Below, piece by piece: positions 15,514 through 23,838 of a stretch of DNA of 64,000 bases. The DNA is from an uncultured Clostridium sp. (lineage in GTDB: Bacteria; Bacillota; Clostridia; Lachnospirales; Lachnospiraceae). Both the position numbers and the translations under genes were made by a program. Under the pieces are notes generated by a model, which had not been told where the DNA came from, searched no databases, and saw nothing but the letters and a program-made list of their open reading frames with translations. How positions within the stretch are numbered: the stretch's first letter is position 1; the number at the start of each line of letters is the position of its first letter. The stretch covers positions 5,489-69,488 of the forward strand of contig UQTA01000010.1 in assembly GCA_900543885.1 (NCBI GenBank), read 5' to 3'.

Positions 15514-16279
15514 TGAAAAGGAACACAGCTGGAGACAGGAAGGAAATATCCTTTTAAGAGATGATGAAAGGATCGATGATCTCCAGAGAAATCATTATGG
15601 CATTATCCAGAGAAAAGGTACTTTCTGTTTTGGGATGGATGCGGTGCTGCTGTCCGGTTTTGCAGTTGTAAAACCGGGGGAGCAGGTGCTGGATCTTGGA
15701 ACAGGGACTGGCATTATCCCGATCCTTTTAGAAGCGAAAACAGAAGGAAAGCATTTTACCGGTCTTGAGATCCAGAAAGAGTCTGCGGATATGGCCAGGA
15801 GAAGTGTAAAATACAATCATCTGGAAGAGAAGGTAGAGATCGTAACAGGAGATATCAAGGAGGCCGGAAGCAGGTTTGCGCTGGCTTCTTTTGATGTGGT
15901 CACCAGTAATCCGCCGTACATGAATGATGCCCATGGGATCAAAAATCCGGGAGACGCCAAGGCCATTGCCCGCCATGAGGTGCTTTGCACGTTAGAAGAT
16001 GTGGTGAGAGAAGGTACGAGAGTATTAAAACCAGGGGGACGATTTTATATGGTCCACAGACCCAGGAGACTGATCGAGATATTACAGACAATGAAGCAGT
16101 ATGGTCTGGAGCCAAAGCGGATGAAATTTGTCCACCCGTATAAGGAACGGGAAGCCAATATGGTACTGATCGAGGCAGTAAGAGGCGGCGGCGCTCTCAT
16201 GAAGATTGAAGCGCCTGTGATCGTTTTTGATGAGAATGGGGAGTATTCGGAAGAGATACGTACTACGTATGGGTATTAG
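15503..16279 (+). CDS. tRNA1(Val) (adenine-37-N6)-methyltransferase family (YabB/TrmN6-like)
   Basis: A 258-residue SAM-dependent methyltransferase. FGMDAVLLSGFA opens the domain. VLDLGTGTGIIPILL is the SAM-binding motif I, and SNPPY is motif IV, characteristic of N6-adenine or N5-glutamine methylation. The family includes E. coli TrmN6 (YfiC) and Bacillus YabB, and this is the yabB position in the conserved cluster. The likely substrate is therefore an adenine in a tRNA (inference from family and synteny). It starts inside ricT (ATG 15503, 11-base overlap), so coupling is likely. rsmI starts 36 bases after its stop. Confidence 0.85.
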   Translation: MINSEKEHSWRQEGNILLRDDERIDDLQRNHYGIIQRKGTFCFGMDAVLLSGFAVVKPGEQVLDLGTGTGIIPILLEAKTEGKHFTGLEIQKESADMARRSVKYNHLEEKVEIVTGDIKEAGSRFALASFDVVTSNPPYMNDAHGIKNPGDAKAIARHEVLCTLEDVVREGTRVLKPGGRFYMVHRPRRLIEILQTMKQYGLEPKRMKFVHPYKEREANMVLIEAVRGGGALMKIEAPVIVFDENGEYSEEIRTTYGY

Positions 16280-16315
16280 TGAGCCAGCTGGTTTAATTTG
16301 CGGAGGGAAACGTAT

Positions 16316-17161
16316 ATGACAGGAAAATTATATCTGTGTGCAACACCCATTGGCAATCTGGAAGATATTACCTACCGGGTGTTGAAAACATTAAAAGAGG
16401 CAGATCTGATCGCAGCAGAAGATACAAGACACAGTATCAAGCTGTTAAATCATTTTGACATAAAAACGCCCATGACCAGTTATCATGAGTATAACAAGGT
16501 AGAAAAGGCAAAATATCTGGTGGAGAAGATGGCAGAAGGAACCAACATCGCGCTGATCACAGATGCGGGAACACCGGGAATTTCTGATCCGGGCGAGGAG
16601 CTGGTCAGACAGTGCTATGAAGCGGGTATTCCGGTTACTTCCCTTCCAGGTCCGGCAGCCTGTATCACAGCGCTTACCATGTCCGGGCTTCCAACCAGAA
16701 GATTTTGTTTTGAGGCATTTCTGCCTGCAGAAAAAAGTGATAAAAAAGAGCGCCAGCGGATCTTGGAAGAATTGAAAAAAGAAACAAGGACTATGATCGT
16801 CTATGAAGCGCCTCACCATCTTGTAGCCACCTTAGAGGATCTGTATGGAACGCTTGGAAACAGAAAGATCACGATCTGCAGAGAACTGACCAAGAAGTTT
16901 GAAAGCGCCTTTCAGACCACCTTTGAAGAGGCTCTGGCACATTATGAGACAGAAGAACCGAAAGGGGAATGTGTGATTGTCATTGCCGGAAAGCCGGTGG
17001 AAGAAATACGGGAAGAAGAGATCCGCGCCTGGGAAGAGATGCCCATTGAAGAACATATGGAACATTATCTGTCACAGGGAATGGATAAAAAAGAAGCTAT
17101 GAAGGCAGTTGCGAAAGACAGAGGAATATCCAAAAGAGATGTATATCAGCAGCTGTTATAA
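16316..17161 (+). CDS. rsmI: 16S rRNA (cytidine-1402-2'-O)-methyltransferase
   Basis: A 281-residue tetrapyrrole-methylase-fold enzyme. It opens with GKLYLCATPIGNLEDITYRVL and continues AAEDTRHSIKLLNHF, ALITDAGTPGISDPGEELVR and SLPGPAACITALTMSGL, all diagnostic of RsmI. It 2'-O-methylates C1402 in the decoding centre of 16S rRNA. ATG 16316 has CGGAGGG eight bases upstream; the earlier TTG 16298 lies in the leader. Downstream is a palindromic repeat and then convergent abrB, so this is the last gene of the holB unit. Confidence 0.95.
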   Translation: MTGKLYLCATPIGNLEDITYRVLKTLKEADLIAAEDTRHSIKLLNHFDIKTPMTSYHEYNKVEKAKYLVEKMAEGTNIALITDAGTPGISDPGEELVRQCYEAGIPVTSLPGPAACITALTMSGLPTRRFCFEAFLPAEKSDKKERQRILEELKKETRTMIVYEAPHHLVATLEDLYGTLGNRKITICRELTKKFESAFQTTFEEALAHYETEEPKGECVIVIAGKPVEEIREEEIRAWEEMPIEEHMEHYLSQGMDKKEAMKAVAKDRGISKRDVYQQLL

Positions 17162-17275
17162 ATTTACAGTTCAGCCTTGCGAAGATTTAGGGCCAAAAGT
17201 ACGTTGAAAACTTGTTTTCATAAGTACTTTTGGCCCTAAATCTTCATAAGGCAGACGCAAGGTTGAACTGTAAAT
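17162..17275. repeat. Palindromic interspersed repeat, copy 2 (short form)
   Basis: A 114-bp palindrome. Outer arms are 17162-17180 and 17257-17275 (one mismatch). Inner arms are 17181-17202 (GAAGATTTAGGGCCAAAAGTAC is the pattern, split here for length) and 17224-17245, fully complementary. An unpaired ATAAGGCAGAC at 17246-17256 makes it asymmetric and matches the same position in the reverse-oriented copy at 214-364. It lies between convergent rsmI and abrB and could act as a bidirectional terminator. Confidence 0.82.
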
Positions 17276-17276
17276 G

Positions 17277-17540
17277 TTACTCTGTTACCTTTAGTCCTGC
17301 CAGCTTTGCCAGTGCCAGAATGGATTCCCTGGAAACTTTCTTTCCTTCATATTCTACTAAATTTTCGGTTCCCCCGGTGAAAATATCTGCATTTTCTGCT
17401 TTTTTCAGGATGATGCAGTCATCCTGAACTGTGATCTCCAGCGCATCTTTTACTTCCAGATTCAGGCTTCTTCTCAGTTCAATGGGAAGAGTGATCCGCC
17501 CAAGTTCGTCCAGCTTTCTTATAACCCCTGTTGTTTTCAT
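17277..17540 (-). CDS. abrB: AbrB-family transition-state regulator
   Basis: An 87-residue DNA-binding protein. MKTTGVIRKLDELGRITLPIELRRSLNL is the swapped-hairpin AbrB/SpoVT N-terminal domain almost word for word, followed by KDALEITVQDDCIILKK. AbrB proteins repress stationary-phase and sporulation functions in Firmicutes. ATG complement 17538-17540 is preceded by a GGAGG eight bases upstream; the longer frame to 17645 runs through repeat sequence and is not credible as protein. It is the only - strand gene in the first 30 kb and closes the conserved holB-abrB cluster. Its leader contains the palindromic region at 17563-17727. C-terminal residues after about 55 are less conserved. Confidence 0.93.
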   Translation of the reverse strand: MKTTGVIRKLDELGRITLPIELRRSLNLEVKDALEITVQDDCIILKKAENADIFTGGTENLVEYEGKKVSRESILALAKLAGLKVTE

Positions 17541-17562
17541 ATGAAATACCTCCAGATATTTT

Positions 17563-17727
17563 GATGTTCTCTCGGAGTCTTTCATGCACCTGCCTTTGTG
17601 GCTGATTTTCCGCCAGCCGTACCCGAATTTCTGAGGCGTACGCACCGCGTACGCCTCAGAAATTTGGGCACAACTGACAAAAAATCATCTCACAAAATCA
17701 GGTACAGAAAGATTCCGAGAGAACATC
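17563..17727. repeat. Large inverted repeat with internal 22-bp hairpin, between abrB and fabH
   Basis: The outer arms 17563-17583 and 17707-17727 are complementary at 20 of 21 positions and contain the motif AAAGAYTCCGAGAGAACAT. Similarity continues inward with gaps. At the centre is a stem of 22 pairs (17622-17643 with 17647-17668; one G:T pair) around a 3-base loop; key bases are CTGAGGCGTACGC. No T-run follows, so it is not a typical terminator. A third copy of the outer motif lies at 34994-35014 in the leader of a MATE gene. The rest of the 453-base gap holds the fabH promoter and no gene. Confidence 0.75.
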
Positions 17728-17923
17728 TTGTATATGCACCCCCAAGTGCTGCATATTCTCTAACTTAAGAGAATGATGCATGTCTGTGATACATAATTAC
17801 AAGGTAACAAATTTTGGAAATTAAGTCAATGATTATCCATGGTGATGAGGGGGCGAAGCAATTACAGAGAAGTTATTGAACAGAACTGAATAAAGAGTTG
17901 AAAAACACCTGTGAAAATATTCC

Positions 17924-17971
17924 TTGACAAATGTTATCTCTTCCTGTAGTATTACTTTGATGTTCAAAGTA
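17924..17971 (+). promoter_or_regulatory. fab operon promoter with FabT-like operator
   Basis: TTGACA (17924-17929), 17-bp spacer and TAGTAT (17947-17952) form a strong sigma-A-type promoter. Immediately downstream is the perfect palindrome TACTTTGATGTTCAAAGTA (17953-17971), covering the expected transcription start. FabT of streptococci recognises TTTGA..TCAAA dyads, and a FabT-like MarR protein is encoded at 39430. Repression of the whole operon by that protein is the natural inference. Confidence 0.75.
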
Positions 17972-17993
17972 TTTCTGCGGAAGGGTAAAAAGA

Positions 17994-18956
17994 ATGACAA
18001 CAAAAATTATAGGAACCGGTTCCTATGTACCGGCTCAGATCGTAACAAATGATGACCTGTCAAAGATCGTCGAAACCAATGACCAGTGGATCCGCAGCCG
18101 CACGGGGATCGGGGAGCGAAGAATCGCGACAGAGGACAGTACATCAGATATGGCAGCAAAGGCAGCCCAAAGAGCCATTGAACAGGCAGGTATTGATCCA
18201 AAAGAGATCAATCTGATCATTCTGGCTACTTCATCTCCAGACTACTGTTTTCCAAATGGAGCCTGTGAGGTCCAGGCAAAAGTCGGTGCTGTAAATGCAG
18301 CCTGTTTTGATATCAGTTCTGCCTGTACCGGTTTTGTATTTGCTTTAAGCACTGCCCATGCCTATATTGCTTCCGGTCTTTATAAAACAGCTCTGGTGAT
18401 CGGCGCTGACCTGTTAAGTAAGTTAGTAGACTGGACAGACAGAAGCACCTGTGTCCTTTTTGGTGATGGAGCGGGAGCAGCTGTAGTAAGAGCAGAGGAA
18501 AAAGGTATTATTGGCCTGAACATGCACTCCAATGGATCTAAAGGCGGGGTACTTACCTGCGGTAGCCGTTCTACCGGAAATTTCTTATTAGGAAAAAAAC
18601 CGGAACTTGGCTATATGACCATGGAAGGACAGGAAGTGTTTAAATTTGCTGTAAAACAGGTGCCTGAATGCATTAAAGAGGTTTTGGAACAAACGGGAAA
18701 TACAGCAGAGGATATTGACAAATTCATTATCCATCAGGCAAATTACCGTATCATTGAATCCATTGCAAAGCGCCTGAAAGTGGATCTTGAAAAGTTCCCG
18801 GTAAATATGGAACACTATGGAAATACATCCGGTGCGTCCGTACCGATCTTGCTGGATGAGTTAAACAGAGCCGGAAAGCTTAAAACAGGAGACAAGCTGG
18901 TAATGGCCGGATTTGGCGCTGGTCTTACCTGGGGCGCTGTTTTGCTGGAATGGTAA
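17994..18956 (+). CDS. fabH: 3-oxoacyl-ACP synthase III
   Basis: A 320-residue cytoplasmic condensing enzyme that joins acetyl-CoA (or a branched acyl-CoA) to malonyl-ACP to begin fatty acid synthesis. The nucleophile is C111 in SSACTGF. The partners are His in HQANYRI and Asn in YGNTSGAS. The N-terminal GTGSYVPAQIVTNDDL and RTGIGERRIA are standard for FabH. ATG 17994 has GGAAGGG ten bases upstream. It is the first gene of an eleven-gene operon and sits 23 bases after the FabT-like operator. Whether it prefers acetyl or branched primers cannot be decided by eye. Confidence 0.96.
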   Translation: MTTKIIGTGSYVPAQIVTNDDLSKIVETNDQWIRSRTGIGERRIATEDSTSDMAAKAAQRAIEQAGIDPKEINLIILATSSPDYCFPNGACEVQAKVGAVNAACFDISSACTGFVFALSTAHAYIASGLYKTALVIGADLLSKLVDWTDRSTCVLFGDGAGAAVVRAEEKGIIGLNMHSNGSKGGVLTCGSRSTGNFLLGKKPELGYMTMEGQEVFKFAVKQVPECIKEVLEQTGNTAEDIDKFIIHQANYRIIESIAKRLKVDLEKFPVNMEHYGNTSGASVPILLDELNRAGKLKTGDKLVMAGFGAGLTWGAVLLEW

Positions 18957-19007
18957 ATAAACAGTAATAAACTATAAAATTTTAATTTAGAAAAAGGAGA
19001 AATAATC

Positions 19008-19241
19008 ATGTTAGAGAAAATGAAAGAAATTATTGCAGATCAGTTAAACGTAGATGCAGACAGCATTACAGAGGCTTCCTCTTTTAAGGAAGATTTAGGA
19101 GCAGATTCCCTGGATCTGTTTGAGCTGGTTATGGCTTTAGAGGATGAGTATTCCGTAGAGATCCCTGCAGAAGATTTAGAGAGCCTTGCTACTGTAGGCG
19201 ATGTTATGAATTACTTAAAAGGCAAAGGCGTTGAGGCTTAA
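19008..19241 (+). CDS. acpP: Acyl carrier protein
   Basis: A 77-residue acidic protein that carries the growing acyl chain on 4'-phosphopantetheine. The attachment Ser is S34 in GADSLDLFEL. The charge pattern and length are canonical. ATG 19008 has AAAAAGGAG upstream. It is followed by a small hairpin at 19278-19303 and a 166-base gap before fabK, the largest in the fab operon. Partial termination there would allow high ACP expression relative to the enzymes (inference). Confidence 0.96.
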   Translation: MLEKMKEIIADQLNVDADSITEASSFKEDLGADSLDLFELVMALEDEYSVEIPAEDLESLATVGDVMNYLKGKGVEA

Positions 19242-19277
19242 TTATAAAGTAATATTTATAGAAACACAGGGGGGACG

Positions 19278-19308
19278 GCGTGCTTGATATCTATGAAGCA
19301 CGCTGTTT
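19278..19308 (+). terminator. Possible attenuator hairpin after acpP
   Basis: GCGTGCTT (19278-19285) pairs with AAGCACGC (19296-19303) and is followed by TGTTTCTAC. The T-tract is weak, so partial termination or mRNA processing is more likely than a full stop. Confidence 0.5.
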
Positions 19309-19407
19309 CTACTAGACTGCGGGAAATCCGTAAATTTTTCAGGAGCGGTTGTAAGTATCTGCCGTCACCGTGATCGTTACAGACGCATTTGAATTTTGGA
19401 GGAAAGA

Positions 19408-20334
19408 ATGAAGACAAGAATCACAGAAATGTTAGGAATCGAATATCCCATCATTCAGGGAGGAATGGCATGGGTGGCAGAGCACAATCTGGCTGCAGCA
19501 GTATCAGAAGCAGGAGGTCTGGGACTGATCGGCGGTGCAAATGCTCCTGGCGAAGTAGTTCGCGAAGAGATCCGTAAGGCAAGAGAACTGACCAAGAAGC
19601 CTTTTGGTGTCAATGTTATGCTGTTAAGCCCACATGCTGACGATGTAGCAAAGGTAGTTGTGGAAGAAGGCATCAAGGTAGTTACTACAGGAGCCGGAAA
19701 TCCTGAAAAATATATGGAAATGTGGAAGGCTGCAGGCATTAAGGTCATTCCTGTTGTTGCTTCTGTTGCTCTGGCACGCCGTATGGAAAAATATGGCGCA
19801 GATGCAGTTGTTGCAGAGGGAATGGAGTCTGGCGGACACATTGGTGAAGAGACTACGATGACTCTGGTGCCTCAGGTTGTTGATGCTGTATCTATCCCTG
19901 TGATCGCAGCAGGCGGTATTGGTGATGGAAGAGGAATTGCGGCAGCATTTATGTTAGGCGCAGAAGCAGTACAGATCGGTACCCGCTTCGTTGTTTCCAA
20001 AGAGTCTATTGTACATGAAAATTACAAGGAACGTATCATCAAGGCAAAAGATATTGATTCTACTGTTACCGGAAGAACCCATGGACATCCGGTACGCTGT
20101 CTGAGGAACCAGATGACCAGAGAGTACCTTAAGTTAGAGCAGGAAGGAAAATCCTTTGAGGAACTGGAATATCTCACACTGGGAACTTTACGCAAGGCAG
20201 TTCAGGAAGGCGATGTAAAGAACGGAACTGTTATGGCAGGTCAGATCGCAGGTCTTATTTCCAAAGAGCAGACCTGTAAGGAAATGATCGAAGAGATGAT
20301 GGATCAGGCAAAGAAGCTTTTAAACAGGGAGTAA
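19408..20334 (+). CDS. fabK: Enoyl-ACP reductase II (FMN, NAD(P)H)
   Basis: A 308-residue TIM-barrel flavoprotein of the nitronate monooxygenase/FabK class that performs the last reduction of each elongation cycle, replacing FabI. Motifs are YPIIQGGMAWVAEHNLAAAVSEAGGLG at the start, GMESGGHIGE with the conserved His, and VIAAGGIGDGRGIAAAFMLGAEAVQIGTRF for FMN phosphate binding. ATG 19408 is preceded by GGAGGAAAG. FabK enzymes are insensitive to triclosan in characterised species. It is 5 bases upstream of fabD. A related flavoprotein ends the operon at 27478. Confidence 0.94.
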   Translation: MKTRITEMLGIEYPIIQGGMAWVAEHNLAAAVSEAGGLGLIGGANAPGEVVREEIRKARELTKKPFGVNVMLLSPHADDVAKVVVEEGIKVVTTGAGNPEKYMEMWKAAGIKVIPVVASVALARRMEKYGADAVVAEGMESGGHIGEETTMTLVPQVVDAVSIPVIAAGGIGDGRGIAAAFMLGAEAVQIGTRFVVSKESIVHENYKERIIKAKDIDSTVTGRTHGHPVRCLRNQMTREYLKLEQEGKSFEELEYLTLGTLRKAVQEGDVKNGTVMAGQIAGLISKEQTCKEMIEEMMDQAKKLLNRE

Positions 20335-20339
20335 TAAAC

Positions 20340-21266
20340 ATGAGTAAGATGGCATTTATCTTCCCAGGTCAGGGAGCACAGACCTGCGGAATGGGAAAAG
20401 ATTTTTATGAGCAGACAGAAACTGGCCGCAAGGTATTTGATAAGGCAACTGAACTTTTAGGCTTCTCTGTTCCAGAGCTTTGCTTCGAGCCAAATGACAG
20501 ACTGGATATTACAGAATATACACAGGCAGCTATGGTTACAACCAGTATCGCTATGATGAAGGTTTTAGAAGAAAATGGCGTAAAACCAGACGTTGCAGCA
20601 GGTTTAAGCCTTGGCGAGTACTGTGCACTGGCAGCGGCAGGCGTTATGAGCGAAGAAGACGCGATTACCACTGTCCGCCAGAGAGGTATCTTTATGCAGG
20701 AAGAGGTTCCGGCAGGAGAAGGCGCCATGGCAGCGATCTTAGCTTTGGATGCAGCAGTGATAGAAGAAGTAACATCTGATATGGACGGTGTATGGATCGC
20801 AAATTATAACTGTCCGGGACAGATTGTTATTTCCGGAAAAAAAGCAGCGGTAGAAGAAGCTTGTGAAAAATTAAAGGCAGCAGGTGCAAAACGCGCCATT
20901 ATGTTAAATGTAAGCGGTCCATTCCACTCTGGAATGTTAGTTGGCGCCGGTGAAAAGCTGGGCAAGGTTCTTGAAAATGTTAAAATCCACAAGCCGGTTA
21001 TCCCATATGCAGCCAATGTGACCGCTCAGTACGTAACAGAAGCAGAACCTGTTAAAGATCTTTTGGTAAAGCAGGTTTCCTCTTCTGTAAAATGGCAGCA
21101 GTGTGTAGAGACCATGCTGGCAGACGGTGTAGATACTTTCATTGAGATCGGACCAGGAAAAACACTGGCTGGTTTTATGAGAAAGATCGACCGCAGTGTA
21201 AAAACATTAAACGTAGAAAAGTTAGAAGATATAGAAAAAGTAGTAGAAGCTTTAAAAGAGGCTTAA
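20340..21266 (+). CDS. fabD: Malonyl-CoA:ACP transacylase
   Basis: A 308-residue cytoplasmic enzyme that moves malonyl from CoA to ACP. FIFPGQGAQTCGMGKDF opens the protein. The active Ser is in AAGLSLGEY (GxSxGE), and the catalytic His lies in SGPFHSGML. Near the C-terminus, FIEIGPGKTLAGFMRKI is conserved. Translation begins at ATG 20340, 5 bases after the fabK stop, with AGGGAG inside the end of fabK. It lies in the standard fabK-fabD-fabG-fabF order of Firmicutes. Confidence 0.95.
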   Translation: MSKMAFIFPGQGAQTCGMGKDFYEQTETGRKVFDKATELLGFSVPELCFEPNDRLDITEYTQAAMVTTSIAMMKVLEENGVKPDVAAGLSLGEYCALAAAGVMSEEDAITTVRQRGIFMQEEVPAGEGAMAAILALDAAVIEEVTSDMDGVWIANYNCPGQIVISGKKAAVEEACEKLKAAGAKRAIMLNVSGPFHSGMLVGAGEKLGKVLENVKIHKPVIPYAANVTAQYVTEAEPVKDLLVKQVSSSVKWQQCVETMLADGVDTFIEIGPGKTLAGFMRKIDRSVKTLNVEKLEDIEKVVEALKEA

Positions 21267-21301
21267 AAAGCCATTTAAAGCCTTATGAAAAGGAGAAAAA
21301 C

Positions 21302-22039
21302 ATGCTGGAAGGAAAGATTGCACTGGTTACAGGCGCAAGCCGCGGAATTGGACGCCAGATCGCTAAAACATTAGCAGCGAAGGGCGCATATGTGATCGTA
21401 AATTATAATGGTTCTGCTGCAAAGGCAGAGGAAGTAGTAAAGGAAATCCAGGCAGCCGGAGGAAACGCGCAGGCAGTTCAGTGCAATGTTTCCGATTTTG
21501 AAAGCTGCAAGGAAATGTTAGATGCAGTGGTAAAAGAGCATGGACATCTGGACATCCTGGTAAATAATGCAGGTATCACAAGAGATAATCTGTTAATGAA
21601 GATGTCAGAGGAAGATTTTGATGCAGTGATCCAGACTAACTTAAAGGGTGTATTCAACTGTACCCGTCACATTGCAAGACAGATGTTAAAGCAGAAAAGT
21701 GGACGTATCATCAATATTTCTTCTGTATCCGGTGTATTAGGAAATGCAGGACAGGCAAACTACTGTGCAGCAAAAGCCGGTGTGATCGGTCTGACCAAGA
21801 GTGCGGCAAAAGAACTGGCAAGCCGGGGCATCACCGTAAATGCAGTTGCACCAGGATTTATTAAGACAGAAATGACGGATGTGTTAAAAGAAGAGATTAA
21901 AAACTCTATCTTAGAGCATATTCCAATGAAGGCTTTTGGTGAGACAGAAGATATTGCCAATGCAGTTGCATTTTTAGCATCCGATGAAGCAAGATACATC
22001 ACCGGCCAGGTAATCTCCGTAGATGGCGGAATGGCCTAA
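21302..22039 (+). CDS. fabG: 3-oxoacyl-ACP reductase
   Basis: A 245-residue short-chain dehydrogenase. It has the NADP motif GASRGIGRQIA, NNAG, the catalytic Ser in ISSVSGVLG, and Tyr/Lys in NYCAAKAG. The C-terminal GQVISVDGGMA is canonical for FabG. It reduces 3-oxoacyl-ACP to 3-hydroxyacyl-ACP in the cytoplasm. Start ATG 21302 follows AAAAGGAGAAAAAC. Spacing to its neighbours is 35 and 21 bases, and no internal terminator is seen. Confidence 0.96.
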   Translation: MLEGKIALVTGASRGIGRQIAKTLAAKGAYVIVNYNGSAAKAEEVVKEIQAAGGNAQAVQCNVSDFESCKEMLDAVVKEHGHLDILVNNAGITRDNLLMKMSEEDFDAVIQTNLKGVFNCTRHIARQMLKQKSGRIINISSVSGVLGNAGQANYCAAKAGVIGLTKSAAKELASRGITVNAVAPGFIKTEMTDVLKEEIKNSILEHIPMKAFGETEDIANAVAFLASDEARYITGQVISVDGGMA

Positions 22040-22060
22040 AAATAGAACAGGAGTCAAAAT

Positions 22061-23299
22061 ATGAATACAAGAGTAGTAGTAACAGGTATGGGAGCTATTA
22101 CCCCAATTGGTAATGATGTAGAAAGTTTTTGGTCTGCGATCAAGTCAAATACAGTAGGTATCGCACCGATCACACATTTCGATACAGCTGATTTTAAGTG
22201 CAAACTGGCTGCAGAAGTAAAGGATTTTGATCCAAAACAGTATATGGATCCAAAGACTGCACGCCGTATGGAGCCATTCTGCCAGTTTGCAGTAGCAGCA
22301 GCAAAGGAAGCACTGGAAAACTCCGGCATTGATATGGAAAAAGAAGATCCATTCCGGGTTGGTGTAAGTGTAGGTTCCGGCATCGGTTCCTTACAGGCAT
22401 TAGAGCGCAATGAAAAGAGACTGTTAGAAAAGGGACCAGGCAGAGTAGAGCCATTATTAGTACCTTTAATGATCAGCAACATGGCAGCAGGAAATGTAGC
22501 CATTCAGTTTGGTCTTAAGGGCAAGTGCATCAATGTGGTAACTGCATGTGCAACTGGTACACATTCCATCGGCGAAGCATTCCGTTCCATTCAGCACGGC
22601 GAAGCAGATGTAATGGTAGCAGGTGGTACAGAAGCAAGCATTACCCCAATTGGTGTAGCTGGATTTACTTCTTTAACTGCATTAAATACTACAGATGATG
22701 TAAAAAAAGCTTCTATCCCATTTGATCAGGACCGCAATGGTTTCGTTATGGGTGAAGGCGCAGGTATTGTTGTGTTAGAGTCCTTAGAGCATGCACAGGC
22801 AAGAGGTGCCAAAATCTTAGCTGAGGTAGTGGGATATGGTGCAACCTGTGACGCATACCATATTACTTCCCCGGCAGAAGACGGAAGCGGTGCTGCAAAG
22901 GCAATGGAATTTGCTATGAAGGATGCAGGAATTACACCAGAGCAGCTTGATTATATCAATGCTCATGGAACCAGCACCCACCACAATGATTTATTTGAGA
23001 CTAAGGCCATCAAGCTGGCTTTAGGCGATCATGCAAACAAGGTAAAGATCAATTCTACAAAGTCCATGATCGGACATTTATTAGGCGCAGCAGGCGGTGT
23101 AGAGTTTATCACCTGTGTAAAGAGCATTGAGGACGGTTATGTACATCCAACTGTAGGTCTGGAAAATCCAGGCGAAGGCTGTGATCTGGATTACACCATG
23201 CATGAAGGTGTATCTATGGATGTAAATTATGCTATCAGCAATTCATTAGGTTTTGGCGGACATAATGCCAGCCTGATCGTGAAGAAATTCACAGAATAA
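22061..23299 (+). CDS. fabF: 3-oxoacyl-ACP synthase II
   Basis: A 412-residue elongating condensing enzyme. The catalytic triad is complete: C163 in VTACATGTHSIGEA, His in NAHGTSTHHND and His in KSMIGHLLGAAG. A C-terminal NSLGFGGHNASLI gatekeeper loop is present. It condenses malonyl-ACP with acyl-ACP and is the only KAS I/II type enzyme in this window. ATG 22061 follows ACAGGAGTCAAAAT. A run of synthesis enzymes lies on both sides. Confidence 0.96.
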   Translation: MNTRVVVTGMGAITPIGNDVESFWSAIKSNTVGIAPITHFDTADFKCKLAAEVKDFDPKQYMDPKTARRMEPFCQFAVAAAKEALENSGIDMEKEDPFRVGVSVGSGIGSLQALERNEKRLLEKGPGRVEPLLVPLMISNMAAGNVAIQFGLKGKCINVVTACATGTHSIGEAFRSIQHGEADVMVAGGTEASITPIGVAGFTSLTALNTTDDVKKASIPFDQDRNGFVMGEGAGIVVLESLEHAQARGAKILAEVVGYGATCDAYHITSPAEDGSGAAKAMEFAMKDAGITPEQLDYINAHGTSTHHNDLFETKAIKLALGDHANKVKINSTKSMIGHLLGAAGGVEFITCVKSIEDGYVHPTVGLENPGEGCDLDYTMHEGVSMDVNYAISNSLGFGGHNASLIVKKFTE

Positions 23300-23316
23300 G
23301 GAAGGAGAACGGGAAC

Positions 23317-23820
23317 ATGAATATAGATGAAATCCTGACACTGGTCCAGGCTGTATCTGATTCTAAACTGACCAGTTTTAAGCTGGATCAGGGTGATATG
23401 CACATTTCTCTTAAGAAAGAAAAAGAAGAAGCAAAGATCATCACCGTCAGCGCACCGGGCGCTGTAACAGCTGTTCCGGCTTCTGCCGCTGCACCAGTAC
23501 TTACAGCAGCTTCTACCGGTGTAAACGCAGAGACAGCAGCACCGGCAGCTTCACCAGAAGCAGCAGAAAGCCATGACATTGATTCCGACAAGGTGATCAC
23601 CTCTCCATTAGTGGGAACTTTCTATAGTTCTTCATCTCCTGATGCAGAAAGCTTTGTAAAAGTAGGAGATACTGTTAAAAAAGGACAGGTACTTGGCATC
23701 ATCGAAGCCATGAAGCTGATGAATGAGATTGAAAGTGAATATGACGGCGTCATCGAAGCAATCCTTGTAAACAATGAAGAGGTAGTAGAGTACGGACAGC
23801 CATTATTCCGCATTAAATAA
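23317..23820 (+). CDS. accB: Acetyl-CoA carboxylase biotin carboxyl carrier protein
   Basis: A 167-residue protein. The biotinyl-lysine is K133 in IEAMKLMNEIE. The N-terminal segment (IDEILTLVQAVSDSKLTSFKLDQGDMHISLKK) matches AccB and precedes an Ala/Pro-rich linker of about 40 residues. It shuttles carboxyl groups between AccC (24288) and the carboxyltransferase AccDA (25747). ATG 23317 follows AAGGAAGGAGAACGGG. All acetyl-CoA carboxylase parts are encoded within 4.2 kb here, interrupted only by fabZ. Confidence 0.95.
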   Translation: MNIDEILTLVQAVSDSKLTSFKLDQGDMHISLKKEKEEAKIITVSAPGAVTAVPASAAAPVLTAASTGVNAETAAPAASPEAAESHDIDSDKVITSPLVGTFYSSSSPDAESFVKVGDTVKKGQVLGIIEAMKLMNEIESEYDGVIEAILVNNEEVVEYGQPLFRIK

Positions 23821-23838
23821 GACCAGGAGGAAATAAAC

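Noticed and set aside
17541..17645. Longer N-terminus for AbrB
   Set aside because: It runs through the inverted repeat; the AbrB domain starts at 17540 after GGAGG.
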